Source of the DNA: Chthonobacter rhizosphaerae
GTDB taxonomy: Bacteria > Pseudomonadota > Alphaproteobacteria > Rhizobiales > Pleomorphomonadaceae
Reading direction: 5' to 3'
NCBI RefSeq assembly: GCF_013839525.1
Contig: NZ_JACDIS010000010.1
Span: 97,641-161,640, forward strand
Length of the DNA: 64,000 nt
This document shows, piece after piece, positions 34,207-46,043 of this stretch. The first letter of the stretch is position 1; each line of letters begins with the position of its first letter. Below the pieces are notes generated by a model, which saw only the letters and a program-made list of their open reading frames with translations, searched no databases and was not told where the DNA came from. The translations under genes were made by a program, and so were the position numbers.

Positions 34207-35358
34207 GTGTCGCTGACTTCGGTCGACATCCTGTCCCGGCTCGTGTCCTTCGACACCACGAGCCGCCTCAGCAACCTGCCGCTCGTCGCCTGGGTGGAGG
34301 CCTACCTCGCCGCGCACGGCGTCGCGTCCGAGCGCATTCCGGATCCGACCGGCGAGAAGGCCAACCTCCTCGCCACCATCGGACCGGCGGACGTGCCGGG
34401 CTTCGTGCTCTCCGGCCACACGGACGTGGTGCCCGTCGACGGCCAGGACTGGTCCACCGATCCGTTCGTCCTCACCGAGCGGGACGGCCGCTACTACGGC
34501 CGCGGCGCCTGCGACATGAAGGGTTTCCTGGCAGTCTGCGTCGCCGCCGTGCCGGCGATGACCCGGGCGGAGCTGAAGCGGCCGATCCACCTCGCCTTCT
34601 CCTATGACGAGGAGGTGGGCTGCCTCGGCGTGCGCGGCATGATCGACCGACTCGCCGCGCGGCCCGCCCCTCCCCTCGCCTGCTTTGTGGGCGAGCCGAC
34701 CGAGATGCTGCCGGTGATCGGCCACAAGGCCAAGCGCAGCCTGCGGGCCACCATCACGGGCCTCTCCTGCCATTCGTCCCTCGCGCCGCACGGGGTGAAC
34801 GCGGTGGAGTATGCCGCCCGCCTGGTGGTGCGCATCCGCGAGATCGGCCGATGCCTCGCGGCCGGGCGGAGCGACCCGCTCTACGACGTGCCGGTGACCA
34901 CGGCCCATGTGGGCACCATCGTCGGCGGCACCGTGCTCAACATCGTGCCGGACCGGTGCGAGTTCACGTTCGAGTTCCGCGCCCTGCCGGAGGAGGATGT
35001 GGACGCGCTCGTTTCGGAGGTGACCGCCTTCGCCCGTGACGAACTGGAGCCGGAGATGCGCGCCGTCGCGCCGTCGAGCGGGATCGCGTTCGAGCTCACG
35101 TCCGGTTTCCCGGGCCTCTCCACCGCCGAGGACGCGGAGGTCACCCGTCTCGCCAAGCGCCTTGCCGGCCGCAACGACCACGGCAAGGTGGCCTACGGAA
35201 CCGAAGCCGGCCTGTTCCAGGCGGCCGGCATCCCGACGGTCGTGATCGGCCCGGCGTCCATCGGCGAGGCCCACAAGCCCGACGAGTTCATTGCCGCCAG
35301 CCAGATCGAAGCCTGCGAGCGGTTCGTCGCCAGGGTGATCGAGGCGGCTTGCGAGTAG
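34207..35358 (+). CDS. argE: Acetylornithine deacetylase (ArgE, M20 family)
   Basis: A 383-aa dinuclear zinc hydrolase. Family motifs are VLSGHTDVVPVDGQDW (His, Asp), RGACDMKGF (Asp), SYDEEVGCLG (catalytic and metal Glu) and GEAHKPDEFI (late His). The reaction is removal of acetate from N-acetylornithine in arginine synthesis; the wording is that of rhizobial ArgE. The GTG at 34207 gives the normal length; the open frame further upstream is not similar. It stands alone, near but not clearly part of the pyrimidine cluster. Confidence 0.88.
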   Translation: MSLTSVDILSRLVSFDTTSRLSNLPLVAWVEAYLAAHGVASERIPDPTGEKANLLATIGPADVPGFVLSGHTDVVPVDGQDWSTDPFVLTERDGRYYGRGACDMKGFLAVCVAAVPAMTRAELKRPIHLAFSYDEEVGCLGVRGMIDRLAARPAPPLACFVGEPTEMLPVIGHKAKRSLRATITGLSCHSSLAPHGVNAVEYAARLVVRIREIGRCLAAGRSDPLYDVPVTTAHVGTIVGGTVLNIVPDRCEFTFEFRALPEEDVDALVSEVTAFARDELEPEMRAVAPSSGIAFELTSGFPGLSTAEDAEVTRLAKRLAGRNDHGKVAYGTEAGLFQAAGIPTVVIGPASIGEAHKPDEFIAASQIEACERFVARVIEAACE

Positions 35359-35578
35359 GCGCGGGGCCGGGTGGTCGGCAGAGGACGCCCCGAATTCCTT
35401 CCCTTCAGGGGACCGCGGATTGCATTGCCGGCCGGAAGGGGTCGTCCTTGGCGGCGGACCGTGTGAGGAGACGGGTCGCAGGCGGTCACAGATCTGGCAC
35501 CATCCTGCCCTCCCCCATGGACGTTCCGCCCGATCGGCGACACCATGGGTCCGTCGTCCGAATCCGCCGAGGACCGCC

Positions 35579-36376
35579 GTGCTGATCGCCCAGATTTCCG
35601 ACCTCCACTGCACCGTTCCGGGCCGCGAGGTGGTGCCGGGCGTGGACACGGCGGAGCATGTGCGCCGGGCGGTGGAGCGCATCGCCGCCCTGCCGGACGC
35701 GCCGGATGCCGTGATCGTCACCGGCGACCTGGTCGACACGATCGTGCCTGAGGAATACGCGGTCGCGGCCGGCCTCCTCGGCGGCATCAAGGCCCCGGTG
35801 TTCCTCGTGCCCGGCAATCATGACGACCGGGACATGATCCGCGCCGCCTTTCCCGGCCACGGCTATCTTCCGGCCACTGGCCGCCTGAACCACGCGGTGG
35901 ACCTCGGCGCGCTCCGTCTCGTCGGCCTCGATACCCTGGTGGATGGCGCCATCCACGGCACGGTCGGGGCCGACGGCCTCGCCTTCCTGGACGCCGCCCT
36001 CGCCGCCGCGCCGGACCGCCCGACCCTCGTGTTCCTCCACCATCCGCCGTTCGAGACCGGGCTGCCGATCATGGACGGCTGGCGCCTCACCGACGCCGAC
36101 GCCCTGGAGGCGGTGATCGCGCGGCATCCCTCGGTCCTTCGCGTCGTCGCCGGCCATGTCCACCGGCACGTGACGGCGAGCTTCGGCGGCACGATCGCGA
36201 TGACGGCTCCGGCCCTCTGCCACGCCATCGCGCTCGGCCCCGGCGACGGCCTGGGCAACCCGGAATACACCCTGGAGACGCCGGGCCTTCTCCTCCACCG
36301 GTTCGACGGCCGGCGGCTCGTCACGCACCTCGTCCAGACCGGCGGCGCCTGGCAGGCGCGGCGGTTCGACGGCTGA
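35579..36376 (+). CDS. Calcineurin-like metallophosphoesterase (cyclic nucleotide phosphodiesterase type)
   Basis: A 265-aa enzyme of the CpdA/GpdQ-like metallophosphoesterase group. Metal-binding motifs in order: AQISDLHC (Asp-x-His), VIVTGDLVD, LVPGNHDDRD, FLHHPPF and VVAGHVHRHV. Substrates of close relatives include cAMP and glycerophosphodiesters; the true substrate cannot be told. The GTG at 35579 follows GAGG at 6 bases. About 58 bases separate it from the trp leader peptide ATG. Confidence 0.9.
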   Translation: MLIAQISDLHCTVPGREVVPGVDTAEHVRRAVERIAALPDAPDAVIVTGDLVDTIVPEEYAVAAGLLGGIKAPVFLVPGNHDDRDMIRAAFPGHGYLPATGRLNHAVDLGALRLVGLDTLVDGAIHGTVGADGLAFLDAALAAAPDRPTLVFLHHPPFETGLPIMDGWRLTDADALEAVIARHPSVLRVVAGHVHRHVTASFGGTIAMTAPALCHAIALGPGDGLGNPEYTLETPGLLLHRFDGRRLVTHLVQTGGAWQARRFDG

Positions 36377-36397
36377 TCGGGCGCGCCCGCAACCGGC

Positions 36398-36426
36398 TTG
36401 CGCCCCTTCGGGCCTTCCGCTATCGC
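36398..36426 (+). promoter_or_regulatory. Predicted trp promoter
   Basis: TTGCGC (36398-36403), a 17-base spacer and TATCGC (36421-36426). The predicted start point falls at or just before the leader-peptide ATG at 36435, so the trp mRNA would begin with the leader codon, as known for trpL of Sinorhizobium meliloti. Confidence 0.6.
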
Positions 36427-36434
36427 TATCGGTC

Positions 36435-36482
36435 ATGACCCTTTCGCACGTGGCTCTTGGCTGGTGGTGGCGGCGCTCCTGA
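36435..36482 (+). CDS. trpL: trp leader peptide TrpL
   Basis: A 15-codon leader, MTLSHVALGWWWRRS, with three consecutive UGG codons. Ribosome stalling here under Trp shortage would favour the antiterminator: CGGGCGGC (36484-36491), just after the leader stop, is perfectly complementary to the terminator arm at 36527-36534. No ribosome site precedes the ATG, in line with a leaderless mRNA. It is followed by the attenuator at 36526. Confidence 0.92.
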   Translation: MTLSHVALGWWWRRS

Positions 36483-36525
36483 TCGGGCGGCTGCTTCCGC
36501 ATGCGTGCGTGTGAGCATTCAAAAT

Positions 36526-36556
36526 GGCCGCCCGGGACGAACCCGGCGGCCTTTTT
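36526..36556 (+). terminator. trp attenuator terminator
   Basis: GGCCGCCCGGG (36526-36536) pairs with CCCGGCGGCC (36542-36551), with one bulged base, followed by TTTTT. The alternative pairing of its left arm with 36484-36491 makes this a classical attenuator, 44 bases after the leader stop and about 100 bases before trpE(G). Confidence 0.9.
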
Positions 36557-36658
36557 CGTGTCTGGCTCACGAGAAGGTCCGAAAACCGGGTCGACCCGCG
36601 GCGACCCGGCTGGGACAACGGACCGATGACGCGGACGAGACTGGGGAAGGACGCCTTG

Positions 36659-38860
36659 ATGGTGGAGACTGGAGCGTTCACGACCGCGGGCGGCGTCGCC
36701 GTCGAGCGCACGCCGCGGCAGGTGACCTACAAGGACGCCGCCCTCACCTACGTGGACCAGCTGGACGAGAGCCGCGGCGCGGTCTTCTCCTCCAACTACG
36801 AATACCCCGGCCGCTACGCCCGCTGGGACATCGCGTTCCTGAACCCGCCGGTGGCGCTCACCGCCCGCGGCCGCGGCCTCACCATCGAGGCGCTGAACGC
36901 CCGTGGCCGCGTGCTGCTGCCGGCCTTCCGGGCCGCCATCGAGGGCGGCGACGACCTCGTCAGCTTCGAGGCCGGCCCCGAGCGGATCAGCCTCACGGTG
37001 AAGGCGCCGGAGCCCGGCTTCCCCGAGGAGGAGCGCTCGCGCCAACCGTCGGTCTTCTCGGTCATCCGCCGGCTCGTGGCCTTTTTCCGCAGCGAGGAGG
37101 ACCAGAACCTCGGCCTCTGGGGTGCCTTCGGCTACGACCTCGCCTTCCAGTTCGAGCCGATCGACTTCAGGCTCGACCGGCCGGACGACCAGCGCGACCT
37201 CGTCCTCTATTTCCCCGACGAGATCCTGATCGTCGACCACTACCGGGCCGCCGCCACGGTCTACGCCTACGATTTCACGGTCGCCGGCATGTCGACGGAC
37301 GACCTGCCCCGCGACGGCGCGCGCACGCCCTTCCGCCCGTCGGACCGCATCCCCGGCCGCGGCGACCACGAGCCCGGCGAATACGCCGCCTCGGTCTCCA
37401 AGGCGGTGGAATATTTCAAGCGCGGCGACCTCTTCGAGGTGGTGCCCGGCCAGACCTTCTACGAGCGCCCGGCCGCGCCGCCGTCCGCCATCTCCCGCCG
37501 GCTGCAGGAGATCAACCCGTCGCCCTACGGCTTCATCATCAACCTCGGCGAGGCGGAATACCTGGTCGGCGCGTCGCCTGAGATGTACGTGCGCGTCACC
37601 TCCGGCCGGCGGGTGGAGACCTGCCCGATCTCCGGCACCATCCGGCGCGGCCGGAACGCCATCGAGGACGAGGCGCAGATCCGCACCCTCCTCAACTCCA
37701 AGAAGGACGAGGCGGAGCTCACCATGTGCTCCGACGTGGACCGCAACGACAAGAGCCGCATCTGCGAGCCCGGGTCGGTGCGCGTCATCGGCCGGCGCCA
37801 GATCGAGATGTACTCGCGCCTCATCCACACGGTGGACCACATCGAGGGGCGCCTGCGCGAAGGCATGGACGCGCTCGACGCCTTCCTCAGCCACGCCTGG
37901 GCGGTCACCGTCACCGGCGCGCCGAAGCGCTGGGCCATGCAGTTCATCGAGGACCACGAGAAGAGCCCGCGCGCCTGGTACGGCGGCGCGGTCGGCGCCA
38001 TCCTGTTCAACGGCGATCTCAACACGGGCCTGACGCTCCGCACCGTCCGCATCAAGGACGGCATCGCGGCCGTCCGGGCGGGCGCGACGCTTCTCTACGA
38101 TTCCGACCCGATGGAGGAGGAGAAGGAGACCGAGCTCAAGGCTTCGGCCATGCTGGCGGCCATCCGCGAGGCCGGCAAGGCCCGCTCGGCGGTGCTCGCC
38201 AACGGGCCGGACCAGGTGGGCGCGGGCCTCAAGATCGTGCTCGTCGACCACGAGGACAGCTTCGTCCACACGCTCGCCAACTACTTCCGCCAGACCGGCG
38301 CCGAGGTGGTGACGATCCGCTCGTCCAAGGGCGTCGGCGTGGACCCGGCCCTCTTCGACGCGCTGAAGCCCGACATGGTGGTGATGTCGCCCGGCCCGGG
38401 CAGCCCGTCGGACTTCCACTGCACCCGAACCATCCAGGCGATTCGCGAGCGCAACCTGCCCATGTTCGGCGTCTGCCTCGGCCTTCAGGCCATGGCGGAG
38501 GCCTATGGCGGCGACCTCGCCCGGCTGGAGACGCCCGTCCACGGCAAGCCGTCGGAGATCAGCGTCGCGCGCAACTCCATCCTGTTCGCCGGCCTGCCGG
38601 AGCGGGTGATCGTCGGCCGCTACCATTCGATCCACGCGGTCCGCGACCGGCTGCCCGCCGGGTTCGAGGTCTCGGCGGTCACCGACGACGGGATCGTCAT
38701 GGCCATCGAGCACGCCCGCGAGCCGATCGCGGCGGTGCAGTTCCACCCGGAAAGCATCATGTCCATGGGCGACGACGCCGGCCACGTGATCGTCGCCAAC
38801 GCCATCCGGGGCCTGCTCGGATCGCGTGCCGCCGGCAAGGACGAAGCGTCGCACGGGTAA
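36659..38860 (+). CDS. trpE(G): Anthranilate synthase, fused TrpE-TrpG
   Basis: A 733-aa fusion of both anthranilate synthase subunits. Residues 1 to about 510 are the chorismate-binding TrpE part ([25 protein letters not shown]). From about 525 follows the glutamine amidotransferase TrpG ([31 protein letters not shown], the nucleophile Cys in [10 protein letters not shown], and His/Glu in VQFHPESI). The fused form is characteristic of rhizobia and relatives. The ATG at 36659 has GGGGAAGGA at about 8 bases and lies after the attenuator; earlier in-frame ATGs fall in or before the leader region or lack a ribosome site. Confidence 0.96.
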   Translation: MVETGAFTTAGGVAVERTPRQVTYKDAALTYVDQLDESRGAVFSSNYEYPGRYARWDIAFLNPPVALTARGRGLTIEALNARGRVLLPAFRAAIEGGDDLVSFEAGPERISLTVKAPEPGFPEEERSRQPSVFSVIRRLVAFFRSEEDQNLGLWGAFGYDLAFQFEPIDFRLDRPDDQRDLVLYFPDEILIVDHYRAAATVYAYDFTVAGMSTDDLPRDGARTPFRPSDRIPGRGDHEPGEYAASVSKAVEYFKRGDLFEVVPGQTFYERPAAPPSAISRRLQEINPSPYGFIINLGEAEYLVGASPEMYVRVTSGRRVETCPISGTIRRGRNAIEDEAQIRTLLNSKKDEAELTMCSDVDRNDKSRICEPGSVRVIGRRQIEMYSRLIHTVDHIEGRLREGMDALDAFLSHAWAVTVTGAPKRWAMQFIEDHEKSPRAWYGGAVGAILFNGDLNTGLTLRTVRIKDGIAAVRAGATLLYDSDPMEEEKETELKASAMLAAIREAGKARSAVLANGPDQVGAGLKIVLVDHEDSFVHTLANYFRQTGAEVVTIRSSKGVGVDPALFDALKPDMVVMSPGPGSPSDFHCTRTIQAIRERNLPMFGVCLGLQAMAEAYGGDLARLETPVHGKPSEISVARNSILFAGLPERVIVGRYHSIHAVRDRLPAGFEVSAVTDDGIVMAIEHAREPIAAVQFHPESIMSMGDDAGHVIVANAIRGLLGSRAAGKDEASHG

Positions 38861-38869
38861 AGTTAGCAA

Positions 38870-39047
38870 TTGAGTAAGTATAACCCTGAATTTCAGGCGT
38901 GCACGTTCTACCCGAATAGCGTTACTGTTGGCGGGCGGGATCGTTCAGCTGGCGCAGACGGTCCCGCTCGCCGGTTATCCGGCAGCCGCGTTCGCGCGGT
39001 TTTGCGGTCCAAACTTCAGAGGAGAGCCTCGTGCTCTCCTCTTTTTT
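38870..39047 (+). ncRNA. Possible small RNA or trp 3' region ending in a strong terminator
   Basis: About 180 bases after trpE(G) begin with an A+T-rich stretch (TTAGCAATTGAGTAAGTATAACC) that could be a promoter and end with a classical terminator at 39019-39047. No convincing open frame occupies it. It may be an independent small RNA or just the 3' untranslated part of the trp mRNA. Low certainty. Confidence 0.3.
39019..39047 (+). terminator. Rho-independent terminator
   Basis: GAGGAGAGC (39019-39027) and GCTCTCCTC (39033-39041) form a perfect 9-bp stem followed by six T. The T-run reaches the stop codon of the convergent hemoglobin gene. Confidence 0.92.
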
Positions 39048-39538
39048 CATGCATCGCCCGCTCTCGGGGGCCCTGCCTCCGGCGCGCTGATGGGGCCGAG
39101 CCAGGCGGTCGATTCTCCCCGCTGCATCCGGATCGCCAGGCGGAAGCTGTTGGCCATGCGCTCGGCGCGCTCCACCACCGCGCTCGCGGCCTCCGGGCCG
39201 AAGGTTTGGCGCGCCGCCTCCTGGAAGAGGGCGAGCCAGCGCAGGAAGTGCGCGTCCTCCAGGCCGGGCAGCCCCAGGTGCGCGGGCAACGGCCTGCCGC
39301 CGTATCCGCCGGTCCTCAGGAGCGCGGACGACCAGAAGGCCCGGATGGTCTCCAGGTGCTGGGGCCAGCGCTCGTCCGGCACCGCCGCCGCGAACACGGG
39401 GCCGAGAAGGTCGTCCCTCCGGGCAGCGCCGTAGAAGCGCTCCACCAGGAGCCGGATCCGCTCCTCGTCCACGCCGTCCACGACCGCCGGTCCGGCCGGT
39501 CCGGGCGCGGCCCGCACGATCAGTCGCTCGTCGGCCAT
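39047..39538 (-). CDS. Group III truncated hemoglobin
   Basis: A 163-aa small globin. VERFYGAARRDDLLGPVFAA starts the globin core, then WPQHLETIRAFWSSALLRTGGY and LEDAHFLRWLALFQEAA, with the proximal heme-binding His in the AHFLRW helix. These are group III (P-type) truncated hemoglobin features. The family binds O2 and NO; roles in bacteria are mostly unproven. The ATG at 39538 is used; the frame is open upstream across a terminator, which would not be coding. Confidence 0.88.
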   Translation of the reverse strand: MADERLIVRAAPGPAGPAVVDGVDEERIRLLVERFYGAARRDDLLGPVFAAAVPDERWPQHLETIRAFWSSALLRTGGYGGRPLPAHLGLPGLEDAHFLRWLALFQEAARQTFGPEAASAVVERAERMANSFRLAIRMQRGESTAWLGPISAPEAGPPRAGDA

Positions 39539-39642
39539 GTGGTCTCGATCATTCCCGTCGTCCCCTCCGACGTCACCGTGACGGACCGTGGACGCTGTGC
39601 CAACACCGTGACATCCCGGATGCGCCCCGCTCCCGAAACGAG

Positions 39643-39673
39643 AAAGGCCGCCCCCTCGTCGGGAGCGGCCTTT
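39643..39673. terminator. Bidirectional hairpin between micro-ORF and hemoglobin gene
   Basis: AAAGGCCGC (39643-39651) and GCGGCCTTT (39665-39673) form a 9-bp stem with A and T ends, so it can work on both strands. On the minus strand it follows the micro-ORF stop by about 40 bases. Confidence 0.75.
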
Positions 39674-39714
39674 CCATTGCCGGTCGCGGTCATCCGGACG
39701 AAGCCGGAGCCGCC

Positions 39715-39792
39715 TCAGGCGGAGGTCACCTCGAACGAGGCGACGATCCAGGACCCGTGAGCGGCGGACCGCAACTGATGACAATGAGACAC
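39715..39792 (-). CDS. 25-codon micro-ORF with a near-perfect Shine-Dalgarno sequence
   Basis: A 25-residue peptide starting MSHCHQLRSAAHGSW and ending with FEVTSA. Its GTG start is preceded by AAAGGAGGTGATCCA (39793-39807), which is complementary to essentially the whole 3' tail of 16S rRNA, with GGAGG 7 bases from the start. A terminator-like hairpin follows at 39673-39643, so it could be a short monocistronic message or a leader controlling the downstream hemoglobin gene (start 39538). No known peptide family was recognised. The ribosome site makes translation very likely. Confidence 0.65.
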   Translation of the reverse strand: MSHCHQLRSAAHGSWIVASFEVTSA

Positions 39793-39980
39793 TGGATCAC
39801 CTCCTTTCGGTTGTTGATGGTGACCCCCATGTGGATGCCTCTCCCGGCAAGTGCAAGTCCCGGCGCGATTTTTCTTTCACGCGCCGCGATCCGCCCCGGC
39901 CGGCGGGGGACCGGGCCGCTATTGAACCTCCTTATCCCCGGCGCTAGACCACAAAGGATTGCTTCTGCGAGGGCCAGCCG

Positions 39981-42629
39981 TTGCGCACCGAAACCGCGAA
40001 TCCCGTCCGCCTGTCGGATTATCGGCCGAGCGCCTACGCGATCGACACAGTCGATCTTCACGTCGCCCTCGACGAGGCGGACACGCTGGTCACCGCCACC
40101 CTGGCCCTTCGCCGCCGCGACGGAACCCCGTCCGGCGCGCCGCTGCGCCTCGACGGCGACGAGCTGGTCCTCGTCCAGCTCGCCCTCGACGGCGTGCCGC
40201 TGCCCGGCGACGCCTATGCGACCGACCCGGACGGGCTCGTCCTCCACGCGCCGCCCGAGGATCCGTTCCGCCTGACGATCGTCACCCGCCTCGACCCGGC
40301 CGCCAACACCAAGCTGATGGGCCTCTACCGGTCGAGCGGCACCTGGTGCACCCAGTGCGAGGCCGAGGGCTTCCGCCGCATCACCTACTTCCTCGACCGA
40401 CCGGACGTGCTTGCGGTCTACACCGTGCGCATGGAGGCCCCGAAGGCGCTCGCGCCCGTCCTCCTCAGCAACGGCAACCGGGTGGAGGCCGGCGACCTGC
40501 CCGACGGCCGGCACTATGCGGTCTGGCACGACCCCTGGCCGAAGCCGTCCTACCTGTTCGCACTCGTCGCCGGCGACCTCGCCGCCAGGATCGACGGCTT
40601 CACCACCGCCTCCGGCCGCCCGGTGGAGCTCGGCATCTACGTGGAGCACGGCAACGAGACCCGGATCGACTACGCCATGGACGCGCTGAAGCGCTCCATG
40701 CGGTGGGACGAGGAGGTGTTCGGCCGGGAGTACGACCTCGACGTCTTCAACATCGTCGCCGTGTCGGACTTCAACATGGGGGCGATGGAGAACAAGGGCC
40801 TCAACGTCTTCAACGACAAGTACGTGCTCGCCGACCCGGACGTCGCCACCGACACGGACTATGCCGGCATCGAGGCGGTGATCGCCCACGAGTACTTCCA
40901 CAACTGGACCGGCAACCGCATCACCTGCCGCGACTGGTTCCAGCTCTGCCTGAAGGAGGGTCTCACGGTCTTCCGCGACCAGGAGTTCACCTCCGACATG
41001 CGCTCGCGCCCGGTGAAGCGCATCGCCGACGTGCGCACGCTCCGCAGCCACCAGTTCCCGGAGGACGGCGGCCCGCTCGCCCACCCGGTCCGGCCGGAGG
41101 TCTACAAGGAGATCAACAACTTCTACACGGCCACCGTGTACGAGAAGGGCGCCGAGGTGATCCGCATGCTGAAGACGCTGGTGGGCGACGACGCCTTCCG
41201 CGCCGGCATGGACCTCTACTTCGACCGCCACGACGGCGACGCCGCCACGATGGAGGATTTCGTCGCCTGCTTCGCCGAGGCCTCCGGCCGCGACCTCTCC
41301 GCCTTCATGCACTGGTATTCCCAGGCCGGCACGCCTACGGTGGAGATCGCCGAGGCCTATGATCCGTCCGCCCGCACCTACCGGCTCACCTTCACCCAGA
41401 CCGTGCCGCCGACGCCGGGCCAGCCGGTGAAGCAGCCGGCCGTCATTCCGGTCCGCTTCGGCCTGGTCGGCTCCAACGGCGCCGACATGACCTACGCATC
41501 GGTCAGCGGCGCGGAGGTGCGCGACGACGTGATCGCCCTCACCGAGACCCGCCACGAGGTGGTGTTCACCGGCGTGTCGGAGCGGCCGGTGCCGTCGCTC
41601 TTCCGCGGCTTCTCCGCCCCGGTGAAGCCCCAGATCGCCCTGACCCCGTCGGACCTCACCTTCCTGATGCGTCACGACGGCGACCCGTTCAACCGCTGGC
41701 AGGCGGCCTCCACGCTGGCCATGACCATGCTGGTCGCCGGGTCGGAGGCGGCGCGGTCCGGCGTCACCCCGCGCATCGACCCGGCCTACCTGGACGCCCT
41801 CGACGAGACCATCGCCGACGGAACGCTCGACCCGGCCTTCCGGGCCCTGATGCTCGCCGTGCCGGGCGAGAACGACGTCGCCCGCGAGATCGGCGAGAAC
41901 GTGGATCCGGACGCCATCGCGACCGCCCACCGCACCCTGCGCGCGGCCATCGGGGCGCGCCTGGAGACCACGCTGGCGCACATCGTCTCGGAGGCGAGCG
42001 AGGCCGGGGACGTGGCCTATACGCCGGACGCCGCCGGCGCCGGCCGGCGGTCGCTGGTCAACGCCGCCCTCGACCTTCTGGCCGCGACCGGCCGGATGGA
42101 GGTGCTGGAGGCGGTGGAGCGCCGCTTCGACCTCGCCACCAACATGACCGACCGGGTCGCCGCCCTTTCCATGCTGGTCCACCGCAACGCTCCGGGGGCC
42201 GAGGCGGCCCTCGGGCGATTTCACGATCGCTTCGGATCCGTTCCCCTCGTCGTCGACAAGTGGCTCGCCGTCCAGGCGACGGCGCCCGATCCGTCCACCC
42301 TCGACCGGGTCCGGGGTCTGACCCGGCACCCGTCCTTCTCGTTCCGCAATCCGAACCGGACCCGCTCCCTGATCGGCTCCTTCGCCAACCTGAACCCCAC
42401 CCAGTTCGCCCGCCCGGACGGAGCCGGGTTCGACTTCGTGGCCGACGTGGTCCTGCTCCTCGACGGCACGAACCCGCAGGTGGCCGCCCGCATCGTGACC
42501 AGCTTCCGCTCCTGGCGGAGCTACGAGGCCAGGCGGCGCGCGAAGGCCGAGGCGGCGTTGAAGCGGATCGCCGGCAAGCCCACCCTGTCGCGGGACGTGA
42601 GCGACATCGTGGAGCGGGCCCTAGCCTGA
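39981..42629 (+). CDS. pepN: Aminopeptidase N (M1 family)
   Basis: An 882-aa zinc aminopeptidase. The substrate-binding GAMEN motif is in DFNMGAMENKGLN, and the zinc site HEYFHNW has His303, Glu304 and His307, with the third ligand Glu in LKEGLTVFRDQEF. Domain order is that of Escherichia coli-type PepN: N-terminal beta domain, catalytic domain, a DUF3458 Ig-like domain and a C-terminal helical domain. The start is a TTG, with GAGGG about 7 bases upstream; no ATG fits nearby. It acts in the cytoplasm on peptide N-termini. Confidence 0.94.
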   Translation: MRTETANPVRLSDYRPSAYAIDTVDLHVALDEADTLVTATLALRRRDGTPSGAPLRLDGDELVLVQLALDGVPLPGDAYATDPDGLVLHAPPEDPFRLTIVTRLDPAANTKLMGLYRSSGTWCTQCEAEGFRRITYFLDRPDVLAVYTVRMEAPKALAPVLLSNGNRVEAGDLPDGRHYAVWHDPWPKPSYLFALVAGDLAARIDGFTTASGRPVELGIYVEHGNETRIDYAMDALKRSMRWDEEVFGREYDLDVFNIVAVSDFNMGAMENKGLNVFNDKYVLADPDVATDTDYAGIEAVIAHEYFHNWTGNRITCRDWFQLCLKEGLTVFRDQEFTSDMRSRPVKRIADVRTLRSHQFPEDGGPLAHPVRPEVYKEINNFYTATVYEKGAEVIRMLKTLVGDDAFRAGMDLYFDRHDGDAATMEDFVACFAEASGRDLSAFMHWYSQAGTPTVEIAEAYDPSARTYRLTFTQTVPPTPGQPVKQPAVIPVRFGLVGSNGADMTYASVSGAEVRDDVIALTETRHEVVFTGVSERPVPSLFRGFSAPVKPQIALTPSDLTFLMRHDGDPFNRWQAASTLAMTMLVAGSEAARSGVTPRIDPAYLDALDETIADGTLDPAFRALMLAVPGENDVAREIGENVDPDAIATAHRTLRAAIGARLETTLAHIVSEASEAGDVAYTPDAAGAGRRSLVNAALDLLAATGRMEVLEAVERRFDLATNMTDRVAALSMLVHRNAPGAEAALGRFHDRFGSVPLVVDKWLAVQATAPDPSTLDRVRGLTRHPSFSFRNPNRTRSLIGSFANLNPTQFARPDGAGFDFVADVVLLLDGTNPQVAARIVTSFRSWRSYEARRRAKAEAALKRIAGKPTLSRDVSDIVERALA

Positions 42630-42845
42630 CCGGCCGCTCCTCCCGCCCGCCCCCTCCCGCCCGGCCGAGGCGGCCGGGTGGAGGGTGTTGCAAGTTGGCC
42701 GACTCGGCGGTCGTTAACGGGTTTTTCAGACCCCGGCGCTGGACAGCGAGAATCGCTCTGATTCACACTGACTTGGTCGATTCGGGGCGCGTCGTACCTC
42801 CCGGGCGTTCGTCGCAACCGAGCATAGCGAGTGGGGGTACCGGGA

Positions 42846-45287
<2,442 letters not shown>

Positions 45288-45572
45288 CGGGCGGCAGGGA
45301 GCGGAACCGCTCTCCCGGCCGCGGATCTCCTGCCGCGGCTTCACCCGACAGCCCTCCCCTCGGCGCTCGCCCGCTCCGGCGCGAATGCGCGACGCGCCAT
45401 CACCGGGTCGCAAAAAGCCTTCTCCCGTTTTTCACCGCTCCTGTTGAAATCCCCGCTGCCCGTTCCGACATAATCCCCATCGGGTCCGGGCCCCTCTGGC
45501 GAGCGCTTGCGCTCGCGATGTCGGACCCTTCCACGTGATGCGGACTGTTTGTCCGCCTGTTGGAGGGATCCC

Positions 45573-46043
45573 TTGCCGATCACTGCCGAAATCATCCCGC
45601 CGTCCGCCGTTCGCGCCCCTGCGGTCGCCTCCACCCTGGCCGACCTGGTCGCGGTGGAACGGCGTCTCGACACCTTCGCCCGCGTCATGGACAGCGCGGT
45701 CGGCATCCCGGGCACGCGCCTGCGGTTCGGCGCGGATTCCGTCATCGGTCTGGTGCCGGGCATCGGCGACGCGGCCACGCTCTGCCTGTCGGCCTACCTG
45801 GTCTACGAGGCGCAGAAGATCGGCGTGCCCGACCGGATCCTGCGCAAGATGCTCGCCAACATCGCCGTCGACGCCGCCATCGGCGCCGTGCCGCTCCTCG
45901 GCGACGTGGCGGACGTGTTCTTCAAGGCCAACCTGAAGAACATGGCGCTCATCCGCCAGCACATCGCGGCGCTGAAGGCCGAGCACGCGGCTCCGGTCGC
46001 CGTGTCCCGCACCGACGGCGCCGCCCGGACGGTGACCCGATGA
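45573..46043 (+). CDS. DUF4112 membrane-associated protein
   Basis: A 156-aa protein with the DUF4112 signature: MDSAVGIPGTRLRFGADSV, then IGLVPGIGDAATLCLSAYLV and GAVPLLGDVADVFFKANLKN. Two glycine-rich hydrophobic segments are visible. The function is unknown. The TTG start at 45573 is preceded by GGAGGG at 5 bases, which decides it. Its stop overlaps the ATG of the next gene (ATGA). Confidence 0.83.
   Translation: MPITAEIIPPSAVRAPAVASTLADLVAVERRLDTFARVMDSAVGIPGTRLRFGADSVIGLVPGIGDAATLCLSAYLVYEAQKIGVPDRILRKMLANIAVDAAIGAVPLLGDVADVFFKANLKNMALIRQHIAALKAEHAAPVAVSRTDGAARTVTR

Noticed and set aside
36524..36658. Earlier start for trpE(G) near 36524
   Set aside because: That start lies inside the attenuator terminator and has no ribosome site; the ATG at 36659 has one and gives family length.
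39792..39808. Plus-strand sequence identical in style to the 3' end of 16S rRNA (CTGGATCACCTCCTTT)
   Set aside because: No other 16S sequence surrounds it. Read on the minus strand it is a Shine-Dalgarno sequence in front of a start codon, which explains it better.
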